Counted from the first letter of the stretch, positions 50,941-59,887 are shown. The stretch is DNA of 64,000 bases from Pseudomonadota bacterium (GCA_023457895.1 JAEXAY010000050.1:32675-96674); one strand, 5' to 3'. Program-made: numbers and translations. Notes: generated from the letters alone by a model not told the origin.

Positions 50941-52558
50941 CGGCGGCCTCCTCACTGGCTGGTTCATCCGCCGACGCCGACACGTCATCGTCGTCGAACC
51001 AGTGCGCACGCGCAGCCATGATGATCTCGTTGCCCTGCTCGTCCGACAGGCCATATTCGGCCAGCACGCCGGCACGGTCCTCGGGCCGTTCCGTGCGCGC
51101 ATTGTCGCGGCGGCGCGGATCGACGCGGCGCTTCTGCACCAGTTCGTCCGTCGCGAGATCGGCCAGATCATCGAGCGTCTTGATCCCCGCCTTGCCGAGC
51201 GTCACCAGCATCGCCTCGGTGAGGTGCGGCATGTCGGCGAGCGCATCCTCGACGCCAAGTTCGCGGCGTTCGGTGCGGAAGGCTTCTTCGCGGCGCTCAA
51301 GCGCTTCCTGCGCACGGCTTTGCAGTTCGGCCGCCAGCTCCTCGTCAAAGCCCTCGATGCCGGAAAGTTCTTCGGGCGCGACATAAGCGACCTCTTCCAG
51401 CTCACCAAAGCCTTCGGCGACGAGCAGCTGCGCCAGCGTTTCATCGACGTCGAGTTCATTCTGGAACATTTCGGAGCGGGCGACAAATTCCTTCTGGCGC
51501 TTGTCGCTGGCGTCAGCCTCGGTCATGATGTCGATCGCCGATCCGGTGAGTTGCGAGGCAAGCCGCACATTCTGGCCGCGGCGGCCAATGGCGAGCGAAA
51601 GCTGGTCATCGGGCACCACCACTTCGATGCGGCCTTCATCCTCATCGATAACGACGCGCGCGACCGTCGCGGGCTGCAGCGCGTTGACGACGAAGGTCGC
51701 CGTGTCTTCCGACCAGGGGATGATGTCGATCTTTTCGCCCTGCATTTCCTGGACCACCGCCTGGACGCGGCTGCCCTTCATGCCGACGCAGGCGCCGACG
51801 GGGTCGATCGAGCTGTCATGCGAGATGACGCCGATCTTGGCGCGGCTGCCCGGATCGCGCGCGGCAGCCTTGATCTCGATGATGCCGTCATAGATTTCGG
51901 GCACTTCCTGCGCGAACAGCTTTTTCATGAATTCCGGATGCGCACGGCTCAAGAAAATCTGCGGCCCCCGGTTTTCACGGCGGACATTGAGCACGATCGC
52001 GCGCACGCGCTCGCCGACACGGGCGACTTCGCGCGGGATTTGCTGGTCGCGGCGGATCACGCCCTCGGCGCGGCCAAGGTTGACGACAACATGGCCGAAC
52101 TCGACCGACTTGACGACGCCGGTGATGATTTCCCCGACACGGTCCTTGAACTCTTCATATTGCCGTTCGCGCTCGGCGTCGCGGACCTTCTGGAAGATGA
52201 CCTGCTTGGCCGACTGCGCATCGATGCGGCCAAGATCGATCGCGGGCAGCGGATCGACGATGAAATCGCCGACAGCCGCGCCCTTCTGAAGCTTTTCTGC
52301 CTGCTTGAGGTCGACCTGCTTGAAATAGTCGTCAACCTGCTCGACCACCTCGACGACGCGCCACAGGCGAAGGTCGCCGGTCATGGGGTCGAGTTTGGCA
52401 CGGATATCATTTTCCTGGCCGAAGCGGGCGCGGGCAGCGCGCTGGATCGCTTCCTCCATCGCCTCGATGACGATCGCCTTGTCGATCATCTTCTCGGTCG
52501 CGACCGCATTCGCAATCGCGAGCAGTTCAGCCTTGTTCGCAGAAATGGCGTTGGCCAT
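50921..52558 (-). CDS. nusA: Transcription termination/antitermination factor NusA
   Basis: 545 residues. N-terminal RNA-polymerase-binding domain (AIVIEAMEEAIQRAAR near 28-43), S1 domain (KDRVGEIITGVVKSVEFGHVVVNLGRAEGV near 138-167), KH1/KH2 (KIGVISHDSSIDPVGACVGMKGSRV near 241-265 and LAIGRRGQNVRLASQL), and C-terminal helix-hairpin-helix acidic repeats (GVEDALADMPHLTEAMLVTLGKAGIKTL). It modulates pausing, termination and rRNA antitermination. ATG 52558 shares one base with the rimP stop; overlaps ylxR at its end. Confidence 0.97.
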   Translation of the reverse strand: MANAISANKAELLAIANAVATEKMIDKAIVIEAMEEAIQRAARARFGQENDIRAKLDPMTGDLRLWRVVEVVEQVDDYFKQVDLKQAEKLQKGAAVGDFIVDPLPAIDLGRIDAQSAKQVIFQKVRDAERERQYEEFKDRVGEIITGVVKSVEFGHVVVNLGRAEGVIRRDQQIPREVARVGERVRAIVLNVRRENRGPQIFLSRAHPEFMKKLFAQEVPEIYDGIIEIKAAARDPGSRAKIGVISHDSSIDPVGACVGMKGSRVQAVVQEMQGEKIDIIPWSEDTATFVVNALQPATVARVVIDEDEGRIEVVVPDDQLSLAIGRRGQNVRLASQLTGSAIDIMTEADASDKRQKEFVARSEMFQNELDVDETLAQLLVAEGFGELEEVAYVAPEELSGIEGFDEELAAELQSRAQEALERREEAFRTERRELGVEDALADMPHLTEAMLVTLGKAGIKTLDDLADLATDELVQKRRVDPRRRDNARTERPEDRAGVLAEYGLSDEQGNEIIMAARAHWFDDDDVSASADEPASEEAADAETSQ

Positions 52559-53127
52559 CAGTCCTGTCCTTCTTCGTCTGAAAGTTCGTCTTCAATATCT
52601 TCTTCATCCGCGCCGTCCGCCGTCAGCGGCACGGTCGCGGCAATGAGCTTGTCGGTGAGCACCAGCTTGGCATTGTCGATCGCGGCAAGGGGGATGCCGT
52701 GGGTCACGCCCTCGCGGTCGGTCAGCGCCACCATATCCTCATCGTCGATCCCGAGAAGCGTGCCGTTGAAGCGCAGCCGCCCGTCGAGCTTTTCGGCGAG
52801 CGCAATCCTGGCTTCATGCCCTGCCCAGTCGGCATAATCCTTTCGGCGGGTCAGCGGCCGGTCGATACCGGGCGACGACACTTCGAGGCGATAGGCGCCC
52901 TCGATCGGATCCCTGCCCGCTTCCTCGAGCGCATCGAGCCGGTCCGACACACGGCGCGACAGGTCGGCGCAATCGTCGATCGTCAACTGCCGCGAATCGG
53001 GCCGCTCGGCCATGATCTGCAGCGTGCGCTCATCGTCCGACCCGAACAGCATGACGCGCACGAGATCGAATCCGAGCGCCTTCGCCTCGGGTTCCACCAG
53101 CGCCACGATATCGGTCAGGTCGGTCAA
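52558..53127 (-). CDS. rimP: Ribosome maturation factor RimP
   Basis: 189 residues. Needed for 30S assembly. Conserved region DLVRVMLFGSDDERTLQIMAE near 20-40 and RLEVSSPGIDRPLTRRKDY near 81-99. The acidic C-terminal tail (DGADEEDIEDELSDEEGQD) is a usual extension in sphingomonads. First gene of the rimP-nusA-ylxR-infB operon; its upstream region (53128-53313) also serves the divergent sugar dehydrogenase gene. Confidence 0.94.
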   Translation of the reverse strand: MTDLTDIVALVEPEAKALGFDLVRVMLFGSDDERTLQIMAERPDSRQLTIDDCADLSRRVSDRLDALEEAGRDPIEGAYRLEVSSPGIDRPLTRRKDYADWAGHEARIALAEKLDGRLRFNGTLLGIDDEDMVALTDREGVTHGIPLAAIDNAKLVLTDKLIAATVPLTADGADEEDIEDELSDEEGQD

Positions 53128-53313
53128 GCAATAATCCTTAAAATCCGGGTTCTTTTCGCATAGGGCTTTGCCGCCGGAAGCCTGCTGGCCCCGACCTCAA
53201 CGCCGGTAACGATGTCGAGAGAACTTGGCCGATATAGGCGCAACTCTTGCCAAGCGCAAGCGTTTCAAGCACAAATCCCTGTCCCCCAAGCCCTCGATAT
53301 GGAGATCGACCCG

Positions 53314-54480
53314 ATGACCCGTCCTACCCTGTTGTTCGCGACCGCCGCCCTGATGCTGACGGCCTGCAATGCTACCGTACCGGGATCTAAGGCGGATAAT
53401 GGCGGGACAGCGAGCGGAGCGGCAGCCGGACAAGCGGTTGCAAGCGACGGCAAGCCTTTCGCCATCACCGAAGTGGCGAGCTTCAAGGAGCCCTGGGCGA
53501 TGAGCTTCATTCCGGGGCGGAACCTGATGCTCGTCAGCGAAAAGGGCGGCGCGCTCAAACTGTTCGACATCGACAGCAGGCAGATCGCCACGGTAAGCGG
53601 AACGCCACGCGTCGACTATGGCGGGCAAGGCGGGCTCGGCGACATCATTGTCAGCCCCGGCTTCGACAATAGCGCCAATCGCACCGTCTATCTCAGCTGG
53701 GCCGAGGCTGGCGACGGCGACATGCGCGGCGCGGTCGTTGCGCGGGCGGACCTTGCCATTGGCGAACAGGATTCGCTCTCGGCCTCGCTTCAAAATCTGA
53801 AAATCATCTGGCGGCAGAATCCCAAGGTAACCGGTCGCGGCCATTATTCGCACCGCATGGCGTTCAGTCCGGACGGCAAATATCTGTTCATCTCCTCGGG
53901 CGACCGGCAAAAGATGGACCCGGCACAGGACAAGGCGAGCGATCTTGGCAAGATCATCCGATTCACCCTGCCCGATGGTCCCGCCGAACAATGGTCGATG
54001 GGCCACCGCAACACGCTCGGCCTCGCCTTCGATGCCGCCGGCAATCTGTGGAACGACGAGATGGGGCCCGCGGGCGGCGATGAGGTCAACCTCATCCTTC
54101 AGGGGAAGAATTACGGCTGGCCCCGGGCCTCGAACGGATCGCATTATGACGGCAAGGAAATCCCCGACCATGCGGCGGGCGATGGTTTCGAAGCGCCGAA
54201 GGTCTGGTGGACCCCGTCTATCTCCCCATCGAGCCTGATGATCTATTCGGGCGATCTGTTCCCGGCCTGGAAGGGCGACGCCTTCATTGGCGCCCTGTCC
54301 GGCAAGGCGCTGATCCGCGTCGACCTCGACGGCACCAGCGCGAAGAAAGGCGACCAGTGGGACATGGGCACTCGCATCCGCGAGGTGGAACAGGGTCCGG
54401 ACGGCGCGATCTGGCTGCTCGAGGACGGCCAGGGCGGCACCAATGGCCGCCTGCTGAAACTCACCCCGCCTGCACGCTAG
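53314..54480 (+). CDS. PQQ-dependent sugar dehydrogenase (glucose/sorbosone dehydrogenase family) lipoprotein
   Basis: 388 residues from ATG 53314, preceded by GGAGATCGACCCG; an upstream in-frame ATG at 53299 is less well placed. Lipobox LTAC with Cys18, so a lipid-anchored envelope protein. Beta-propeller repeats of the GDH-B/Asd group: WAMSFIPGRNLMLVSEKGG near 50-68, DYGGQGGLGDIIVSPGF near 93-109, GHYSHRMAFSPDGKYLFISSGDR near 172-194, then MGPAGGDEVNLILQGKNYGWP. The catalytic His and the Ca/PQQ-binding loop residues are in family positions. It oxidises an aldose; which one is unknown. Divergent from rimP. Confidence 0.86.
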   Translation: MTRPTLLFATAALMLTACNATVPGSKADNGGTASGAAAGQAVASDGKPFAITEVASFKEPWAMSFIPGRNLMLVSEKGGALKLFDIDSRQIATVSGTPRVDYGGQGGLGDIIVSPGFDNSANRTVYLSWAEAGDGDMRGAVVARADLAIGEQDSLSASLQNLKIIWRQNPKVTGRGHYSHRMAFSPDGKYLFISSGDRQKMDPAQDKASDLGKIIRFTLPDGPAEQWSMGHRNTLGLAFDAAGNLWNDEMGPAGGDEVNLILQGKNYGWPRASNGSHYDGKEIPDHAAGDGFEAPKVWWTPSISPSSLMIYSGDLFPAWKGDAFIGALSGKALIRVDLDGTSAKKGDQWDMGTRIREVEQGPDGAIWLLEDGQGGTNGRLLKLTPPAR

Positions 54481-54564
54481 GCGGCCCGCATATTGCGGAT
54501 TGCGTGGCGCCGGGTGAACGGCTAACCGATTGTCCGGCAAATGCCTGTCCGGCAGGCCGGAGTC

Positions 54565-54638
54565 GCGGGTGTAGCTCAATGGTAGAGCAGCAGCTTCCCA
54601 AGCTGACGACGGGGGTTCGATTCCCCTCACCCGCTCCA
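54565..54638 (+). tRNA. tRNA-Gly (anticodon CCC)
   Basis: 74 nt including CCA. Acceptor GCGGGTG/CACCCGC, D-arm GTAGCTCAATGGTAGAGC, anticodon loop TTCCCAA (CCC), T-arm GGGGGTTCGATTCCCCT. The pair 27-43 is a G-A mismatch, mild. It reads GGG codons. Different isoacceptor from the one at 2235. Confidence 0.95.
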
Positions 54639-54658
54639 GCCCGCTCCTCCAATCCGCT

Positions 54659-55066
54659 TCAGTCCAGGCGCACCTTGCCGCGTCCGGCCTTGACCGCGCT
54701 GCGGCTTTTCTTGGCGTCGACGCGGCGTGCCTTGGCGGCGTGGCTGGGCTTGGTTTTGATGCGGGGCGGGTCGCGGTGGAAGCTTTGCGTCACCAGTTCG
54801 GTTATACGCGCGCGGGCGTCGGCGCGGTTGGCTTCCTGTGTGCGGAACCGGCGCGCGGTGACCGCCAGTTCACCCTCGCTGTTGATGCGGCTTCCTGCCA
54901 GTTCCTTGAGCTTGCGGAAAGCATAGGGCGGCAGGCCGAGCGCGTAGAGGTTGACCCGTAGTTGCACCGCGGTCGCGACCTTGTTGACATTCTGCCCGCC
55001 CGGCCCGGACGCGGTGATGAAGCGTTCCTCGAACAGCTCCTCGGGAATGACAAAGGCGCCGGTCAT
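54659..55066 (-). CDS. arfB: Peptidyl-tRNA hydrolase ArfB (alternative ribosome rescue)
   Basis: 135 residues from ATG 55066 (MTGAFVIPEELFEERFITASGPGG). The GGQ motif is at 23-25 in GPGGQNVNKVATAVQLRVNL. The basic C-terminal tail (KTKPSHAAKARRVDAKKSRS) enters the empty mRNA channel. Hydrolyses peptidyl-tRNA on stalled ribosomes. It starts 2 bases after the pseudouridine-synthase stop, so the two are coupled. Confidence 0.94.
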   Translation of the reverse strand: MTGAFVIPEELFEERFITASGPGGQNVNKVATAVQLRVNLYALGLPPYAFRKLKELAGSRINSEGELAVTARRFRTQEANRADARARITELVTQSFHRDPPRIKTKPSHAAKARRVDAKKSRSAVKAGRGKVRLD

Positions 55067-55068
55067 CG

Positions 55069-55788
55069 TCAGACCGTCCGGCGAAGCGGATCGACATAGG
55101 CGGCGCTGGTCAAGCCATCCGGATCGGCAAAGCCCGCATCGAGAAAGCGCTGCGGCAACGGCGCGCGGGCGGCCGCCGAAGGCTTGCCGTCGCGCCGGAC
55201 CGAGAGGAAACTGGAGTGCAGCAGCATCGGCATGCCGCCCACGCTCGCCTCCCCATAGACAGGGTCGCCTGCTATCGGCAGTCCGAGGCCATGGCGGGCA
55301 TGGACGCGGATCTGGTGCGTGCGTCCGGTTTCGGGGCGGAACCGGACGAGCGCGCGGGCCCCCTGTTCCGCGACCAGTTCCCAATGCGTCCGTGCCGCCT
55401 TGCCGCGCAGATCGGGCACCATTCGCCAGCCCGCGGCCGCACTGGATTGTTTGGCGAGCGCCAGATCGATCGTGCCCGCATTGTCCTGTGGCACCCCATC
55501 GAGCACGGCGAGATATTCCTTGTCCACCTGCCGTGCCTCGAATGCGTGGGCAAAACGCTTCAATGCTTTCGGATTGCGCGCGAGAAGGAGGCAGCCCGAG
55601 GTATCGCGGTCGAGCCGATGGACAGGCTCGGGCCAGCGCTGAAAGCCGAAGGTCAGTTCCTTCAGATGGTTTTCGAGGCTCTCCCCGCCCTGCTTGGGAC
55701 GCGTCACGGCAAGCCCAGCTGGCTTGTCGAGAATGATCGCCTCGGCGTCGATGAAGAGGATGCGCTGGTCGAGCATGGCGGCCGACAT
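55069..55788 (-). CDS. RluA-family RNA pseudouridine synthase
   Basis: 239 residues. LFIDAEAIILDKPAGLAV near 11-28, catalytic Asp60 in VHRLDRDTSG (56-65), and FRPETGRTHQIRVH near 150-163. No S4 domain, so the short RluA/RluE-like group; target rRNA or tRNA site unknown. First gene of the pair with arfB. Confidence 0.92.
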   Translation of the reverse strand: MSAAMLDQRILFIDAEAIILDKPAGLAVTRPKQGGESLENHLKELTFGFQRWPEPVHRLDRDTSGCLLLARNPKALKRFAHAFEARQVDKEYLAVLDGVPQDNAGTIDLALAKQSSAAAGWRMVPDLRGKAARTHWELVAEQGARALVRFRPETGRTHQIRVHARHGLGLPIAGDPVYGEASVGGMPMLLHSSFLSVRRDGKPSAAARAPLPQRFLDAGFADPDGLTSAAYVDPLRRTV

Positions 55789-55871
55789 GCCACCCCATCA
55801 CCGCAAGGGAAAGCGGAAAAAAGGTGGCATCCCGGCCGTCGCAGCCCTAGACGGCAAATGGTGAGGGGAAG

Positions 55872-57035
55872 ATGTTGATCAAGCGCAAGGCACGAGCGAC
55901 AACCGGTGCGCAGCGCGCGGCGCGCCCGCTGGCGCTGCTTACCGCTATCCTGGCGCTCGCCGCCTGCCGCCCCGCACCTGAAAAGCCGCCGCTCGAAGTC
56001 GCAACCGCGCTCTATGATGCGGGCCAGTATCGCGCAGCGCGCGCCGAACTGATGAACGCGCTGCAACGCAATCCTGACGACCGCCAGCTGGTGATGCTCA
56101 ATATTCGCACGTTGGTCGCGCTCGGTGAAGGCCGCGAAGCCGAAGCGAGCCTGCGCCGCGCCCGTGAACTCGGCGTGCCCGAAAGCGAGACGATATTTCT
56201 TTTTGCCCGCGCGCTGCTGATGCAGGGCAAGGCGGAAGAAACGCTCGGACTGCTCGGCACGAACCGGACGGCCGAGGCCTATCGCCTGCGCGGAGAAGCG
56301 CTGGTGGCGCTGAAGGACATGACGCGAGCGGCCGCCGAATATGATGAAGGACTCACCCGTTATCCGGCCAATGCCGCGTTGCTCGCAAGCCGTGCGCGGC
56401 TGGCGTTCAGCCTCCGCCAGCTGGCGGAGGCTGACAGCTATGCCGCGCGGGCCTTGCAGACCGACCCCGCCAATCTCGAAGCCTTGCTGGTAACAGCGGA
56501 TCGCGCGCTGGCAGCTGGCCGCACCGGCGCGGCGGCGCGCGCCTATGACACGGTGTTGAAGCATGATCCGGCCAATCTTCCCGCTCGCATCGGCAAGGCC
56601 CGGGTGCTCGCCGCCAGCGGAGATACAGCGCGCCTCACGCCGCTGATCGCGGAACTGGCGCGGCTGGCGCCCGACCATCCGGACGTCATCATCATGCAGG
56701 CACGTCACCTCATGGCGACGGGCAGGCCCGATGAAGCCAACCGCCTGCTGCGCGACAAGGGGATGATCCTTGCGGCCTATCCCGAAGCGTTGACGGCGGC
56801 CGGTGATATCGCATTCGAACAGCAATATCTCTCGCTCGCGATCGACCGCTACGAACAGGTTCTGAAGATGGCGCCCGATAACAGCGAAGTCCGCTATCGT
56901 CTCGCACGGGCCTATGCCGCTGATGGCGACCCGGAGAGCGCGCGGCGCATCATTGTGCCGATTGCCAGTGCCAGCGATGTGCCGCAGGATTTGCGGGAAC
57001 TGATCGCACCACCGGACGCGCCGCCGGTCAAATAA
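55872..57035 (+). CDS. TPR-repeat lipoprotein 1
   Basis: 387 residues. A basic N-terminus and hydrophobic segment end in lipobox LAAC near 29-32, so a lipid-anchored envelope protein. Nine or so tetratricopeptide repeats follow (for example ATALYDAGQYRAARAELMNA, AADSYAARALQTDPANLEAL). Strongly similar in length, layout and many blocks to the next gene (57105), a tandem duplicate. TPR lipoproteins of this kind (PrsT group) often sit with PEP-CTERM/exosortase genes; the neighbour at 58302 is a PEP-CTERM protein. Scaffold or partner role inferred. Confidence 0.85.
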   Translation: MLIKRKARATTGAQRAARPLALLTAILALAACRPAPEKPPLEVATALYDAGQYRAARAELMNALQRNPDDRQLVMLNIRTLVALGEGREAEASLRRARELGVPESETIFLFARALLMQGKAEETLGLLGTNRTAEAYRLRGEALVALKDMTRAAAEYDEGLTRYPANAALLASRARLAFSLRQLAEADSYAARALQTDPANLEALLVTADRALAAGRTGAAARAYDTVLKHDPANLPARIGKARVLAASGDTARLTPLIAELARLAPDHPDVIIMQARHLMATGRPDEANRLLRDKGMILAAYPEALTAAGDIAFEQQYLSLAIDRYEQVLKMAPDNSEVRYRLARAYAADGDPESARRIIVPIASASDVPQDLRELIAPPDAPPVK

Positions 57036-57104
57036 CCTTATGTTTACCATCCGCAGCTAGGCCGTGTGGATATTGGCGCATTTTACAAATATGGACATGG
57101 GCGC

Positions 57105-58220
57105 ATGAGGAACCGCATAACCCTGCTGCTGGCAGCCGCCAGCCTGACGCTTACCGCCGGATGCCGTCAGGCGCCGGGGGATGCACTCGCCAAAGCCGAG
57201 GCGCTGTTTGCGGCGCATGATTACCAGGCCGCCCGCGTCGAGATCATGAATGCGCTCCAGGCCGATCCGACCAATGTGAAGGCGCTCCTGCTCAACGCCC
57301 GCAATGCGCTTGAACTGGGTGAAGGTGCGGTCGCCGAGCGCGCAGTCCGGCTCGCCGAACAGGCAGGCGCCGATGAAAGCGCGACCCGGCCGTTGCTGAT
57401 CCGCTCCTACCTGCAACAGATGTTGCCCGAACGCGCGCTGGAAATTGCAGGCGAGGAGGCGTCCGAGGGCGACAGCGCCGAACTCTATCGCCTGCGCGGC
57501 CTCGCCTATGCCGCGCTCGAAAAGAAAGATGAGGCAGCCGGACAATATGAAGCGGGCCTCGCACAATATCCCCGCGATGCTTCCCTGATAGTGAGCGTCG
57601 CTCGGCTGCGTTATGCCGAACGGGATCTCGCCGCAGCACGAAAACTTGCCGCCGATGCCGCCGCGATCGACCCGGCGAGCCTCGACGTTATGCTGATGAA
57701 CGCCGATGCTGCGCTCGCCAGTGGCGATCTGGCGGTCGCGCAGGACTGGTTCGGTAAAGCGGCCAAGGCCAATCCGCGCAACCTCCAGATCAAGCTCGGT
57801 CAAGCGACCGTGCTGTGGCAACAGAATGACCGCAAGGGCGCGATGGCACTCGCCGAAGAGGTGTTGAAGGCCGACCCCAGGAGTCCGGTCGCGATCATGA
57901 TGAAGGCAACCACGCTGGCCGACGCGGGCAAGGAAGAGGAGGCGCTGGCGCTCATGAAAACCACCATCCCCTTCTTTGAAAATGACCCCACCGCGCTTCG
58001 CATCAAGGGCGATCTTGAAATGAAGAAGGGTTACCCGGCGGCGGCCGCGCGTTTTTATGAACAGGCGGTGCGCCAGCAGCCAGAGGATAACAATCTGCGC
58101 TTCCGCCTCGCGCGCGCGCTCATCAAGGATGGCGACACGGAAGCGGCCGGCACCGCCCTCGCACCCGCAGCGGCCGGCGGCATCGTTCCGGCCGATCTTC
58201 AGCCCTATGTTGCAAACTAA
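57105..58220 (+). CDS. TPR-repeat lipoprotein 2
   Basis: 371 residues from ATG 57105 (MRNRITLLLAAASLTLTAGC), lipobox LTAGC with Cys20; an in-frame upstream GTG gives a less signal-like start. Repeats such as ALFAAHDYQAARVEIMNALQADPTN and LYRLRGLAYAALEKKDEAAGQYEAGL run to about residue 360. Paralogue of the gene at 55872, 69 bp after its stop. Followed by a terminator. Confidence 0.86.
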   Translation: MRNRITLLLAAASLTLTAGCRQAPGDALAKAEALFAAHDYQAARVEIMNALQADPTNVKALLLNARNALELGEGAVAERAVRLAEQAGADESATRPLLIRSYLQQMLPERALEIAGEEASEGDSAELYRLRGLAYAALEKKDEAAGQYEAGLAQYPRDASLIVSVARLRYAERDLAAARKLAADAAAIDPASLDVMLMNADAALASGDLAVAQDWFGKAAKANPRNLQIKLGQATVLWQQNDRKGAMALAEEVLKADPRSPVAIMMKATTLADAGKEEEALALMKTTIPFFENDPTALRIKGDLEMKKGYPAAAARFYEQAVRQQPEDNNLRFRLARALIKDGDTEAAGTALAPAAAGGIVPADLQPYVAN

Positions 58221-58245
58221 AAGGCGCGCAAGCTTCGCGCGCATG

Positions 58246-58273
58246 AAAAAGGCCGCGAAACGGCGCGGCCTTT
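58246..58273. terminator. Bidirectional intrinsic terminator
   Basis: AAAAA, stem GGCCGCG/CGCGGCC with loop AAACGG, TTT. Lies between the convergent TPR lipoprotein 2 and PEP-CTERM genes. A second GC-rich hairpin (GGCGCGCAAGCTTCGCGCGC) is just upstream. Confidence 0.8.
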
Positions 58274-58301
58274 CCCAAGATACGGCTTAATAATAAAGCG
58301 G

Positions 58302-58724
58302 TTACGAACGGCGGCGGCGACGTGCCACGCCGAGCGCGAGCGCGCCGGCGGCGAACATCGCGAACAGCGACGGCTCCGGAACCGGGGTACCGCCCGAGCT
58401 CCCGCCGGTGCTGCCGCCGCTGGTTGTAGTCGTACCGCCCGTGGTCGTGCCCCCTGTCGTGGTGGTCCCGCCGGACGTGGTCGTGCCCCCCGTCGTGGTG
58501 GTCGTCCCGCCGGTGGATGTCGTGGTTCCGCCACTCGATGTCGTCGTGGTCGTCGAACCGCAGTTATAGGTCGAGCAGTGGCCGCAATTATAATAATGGC
58601 TATGGCCCCCGCTGCTGCTCGATGTGCCGTAGAACCAGTCATACCATGACCAGTTACTGGTCGCGCTGGCGCTGGTGCTGATCGCAGCGAGCGCAGCCGC
58701 CGCAATAATCTTGATAGTCTTCAT
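58302..58724 (-). CDS. PEP-CTERM sorting-domain protein, Thr/Gly-rich
   Basis: 140 residues from ATG 58724 with GGAGG just upstream. Signal peptide (MKTIKIIAAAALAAISTSASA), then a short Trp/Tyr/His/Cys-rich stretch, a low-complexity linker of TTTSGG and GGTTT repeats (about 60-110), and the sorting signal VPEP followed by a hydrophobic helix (LFAMFAAGALALGVA) and the RRRRRS tail. PEP-CTERM proteins are trimmed and exported by exosortase, usually to polysaccharide-linked surface sites. The exosortase itself is not in the window. Confidence 0.92.
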   Translation of the reverse strand: MKTIKIIAAAALAAISTSASATSNWSWYDWFYGTSSSSGGHSHYYNCGHCSTYNCGSTTTTTSSGGTTTSTGGTTTTTGGTTTSGGTTTTGGTTTGGTTTTSGGSTGGSSGGTPVPEPSLFAMFAAGALALGVARRRRRS

Positions 58725-59091
58725 ATTGCCCTCCAAATGTGACGAACGGTTAACGCGTTACCCTGAGATACATAGGCAAAAGGCGTGCCAACGCGAGAAA
58801 CGCGTCATCACGATGGTTAATGGGATCCGGAGGCGTAAAAGATTCCGACAGAGTCTTCGTCCGGCAATGATTTGTAAGGAAGAGTAAACAGGCGTCTTTC
58901 CGCGCCGGCTGCGAAACCCACAAATTTACGCGGTTTTTTGCTCCCGTTAATAACCCGCGACTCGCCGGAAATTAAGGATTTACTGAAAATTAACCTTTTG
59001 CGTTCATAGCTTTCATGGTTAATAGGTGCATCCCGCGCCGGCTGGGCGGCAGGCGGGATGTTTGGGGCAAATTTTCAAAAGGGGTTGTCAT
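58725..59091. promoter_or_regulatory. Divergent control region of the PEP-CTERM gene and ctrA
   Basis: 367 bp without a gene. Two GANTC methylation motifs, GATTC at 58841-58845 and GAGTC at 58851-58855, lie 10 bp apart. ATGGTTAA (CtrA half-site TTAACCAT on the other strand) occurs at 58813-58820 and 59015-59022. The last 170 bp are AT-rich, with several TTAA tetramers. Fits CcrM/CtrA control of ctrA as known in Caulobacter, but is inferred here. Confidence 0.55.
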
Positions 59092-59805
59092 ATGCGCGTG
59101 CTGCTGATCGAGGACGAGCCGACTACGGCCAAGGCCATCGAACTGATGCTGACCACCGAAGGCTTTAACGTTTACTCGACCGATCTCGGCGAGGAAGGTC
59201 TCGATCTCGGCAAGCTCTATGATTACGACATCATTCTGCTCGATCTGAACCTGCCGGACATGCACGGCTATGACGTGCTCAAGAAACTGCGGACCGCCAA
59301 GGTGCAGACGCCGGTCCTCATCCTTTCCGGCATTTCGGAAATGGATTCCAAGGTGCGCTCGTTCGGCTTCGGCGCCGACGATTATGTCACCAAGCCGTTC
59401 CACCGCGACGAGCTGGTCGCCCGCATCCATGCCGTGGTGCGCCGCTCCAAGGGTCATTCGCAGTCGGTCATCCGCACCGGCAAGCTGTCGGTCAATCTCG
59501 ATGCCAAGACAGTCGAAGTGGATGGCAACCGCGTCCACCTGACCGGCAAGGAATATCAGATGCTCGAACTGCTCAGCCTGCGCAAGGGGACCACGCTGAC
59601 CAAGGAAATGTTCCTCAACCATCTTTATGGCGGAATGGACGAGCCCGAACTCAAGATCATCGACGTGTTTGTCTGCAAGCTCCGCAAGAAACTCGCGCTG
59701 GCGTGCGGCGGCGAAAATTATATCGAGACGGTGTGGGGCCGCGGCTATGTGCTGCGTGATATGGACGAAGACATGATGCTGAGCCCGCAGCCCGCGGTCG
59801 CCTGA
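59092..59805 (+). CDS. ctrA: Cell-cycle response regulator CtrA
   Basis: 237 residues from ATG 59092. Receiver domain with Asp51 in LLDLNLPDMHGYDVL, then OmpR-type winged helix: the block VHLTGKEYQMLELLSLRKGT near 146-165 and MDEPELKIIDVFVCKLRKKL near 182-201 are near-identical to Caulobacter CtrA. Master regulator of cell division, motility and DNA-methylation genes in alphaproteobacteria. The C-terminal tail past the DNA-binding domain is diverged and ends in DMDEDMMLSPQPAVA, unlike the Caulobacter degradation-tag Ala-Ala end. Followed by a terminator. Confidence 0.97.
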   Translation: MRVLLIEDEPTTAKAIELMLTTEGFNVYSTDLGEEGLDLGKLYDYDIILLDLNLPDMHGYDVLKKLRTAKVQTPVLILSGISEMDSKVRSFGFGADDYVTKPFHRDELVARIHAVVRRSKGHSQSVIRTGKLSVNLDAKTVEVDGNRVHLTGKEYQMLELLSLRKGTTLTKEMFLNHLYGGMDEPELKIIDVFVCKLRKKLALACGGENYIETVWGRGYVLRDMDEDMMLSPQPAVA

Positions 59806-59842
59806 ATTTCATCAAAGACTGACCCTGTAGAGAACATCTTAG

Positions 59843-59870
59843 GGCCGGCGGGAAACTGCCGGCCTTTTTT
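59843..59870 (+). terminator. Intrinsic terminator of ctrA
   Basis: Stem GGCCGGC/GCCGGCC with loop GGGAAACT and six Ts, 38 bp after the ctrA stop. Confidence 0.9.
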
Positions 59871-59887
59871 GCGGGCATACACACCAA

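Noticed and set aside
51002..52837. Plus-strand open frame of 611 codons across nusA and rimP
   Set aside because: Antisense shadow of two clear genes; no independent start or motif.
58979..59091. Upstream in-frame start of ctrA at 59026
   Set aside because: CtrA proteins start at MRVLLIED; the extra 22 residues are not conserved in the family.
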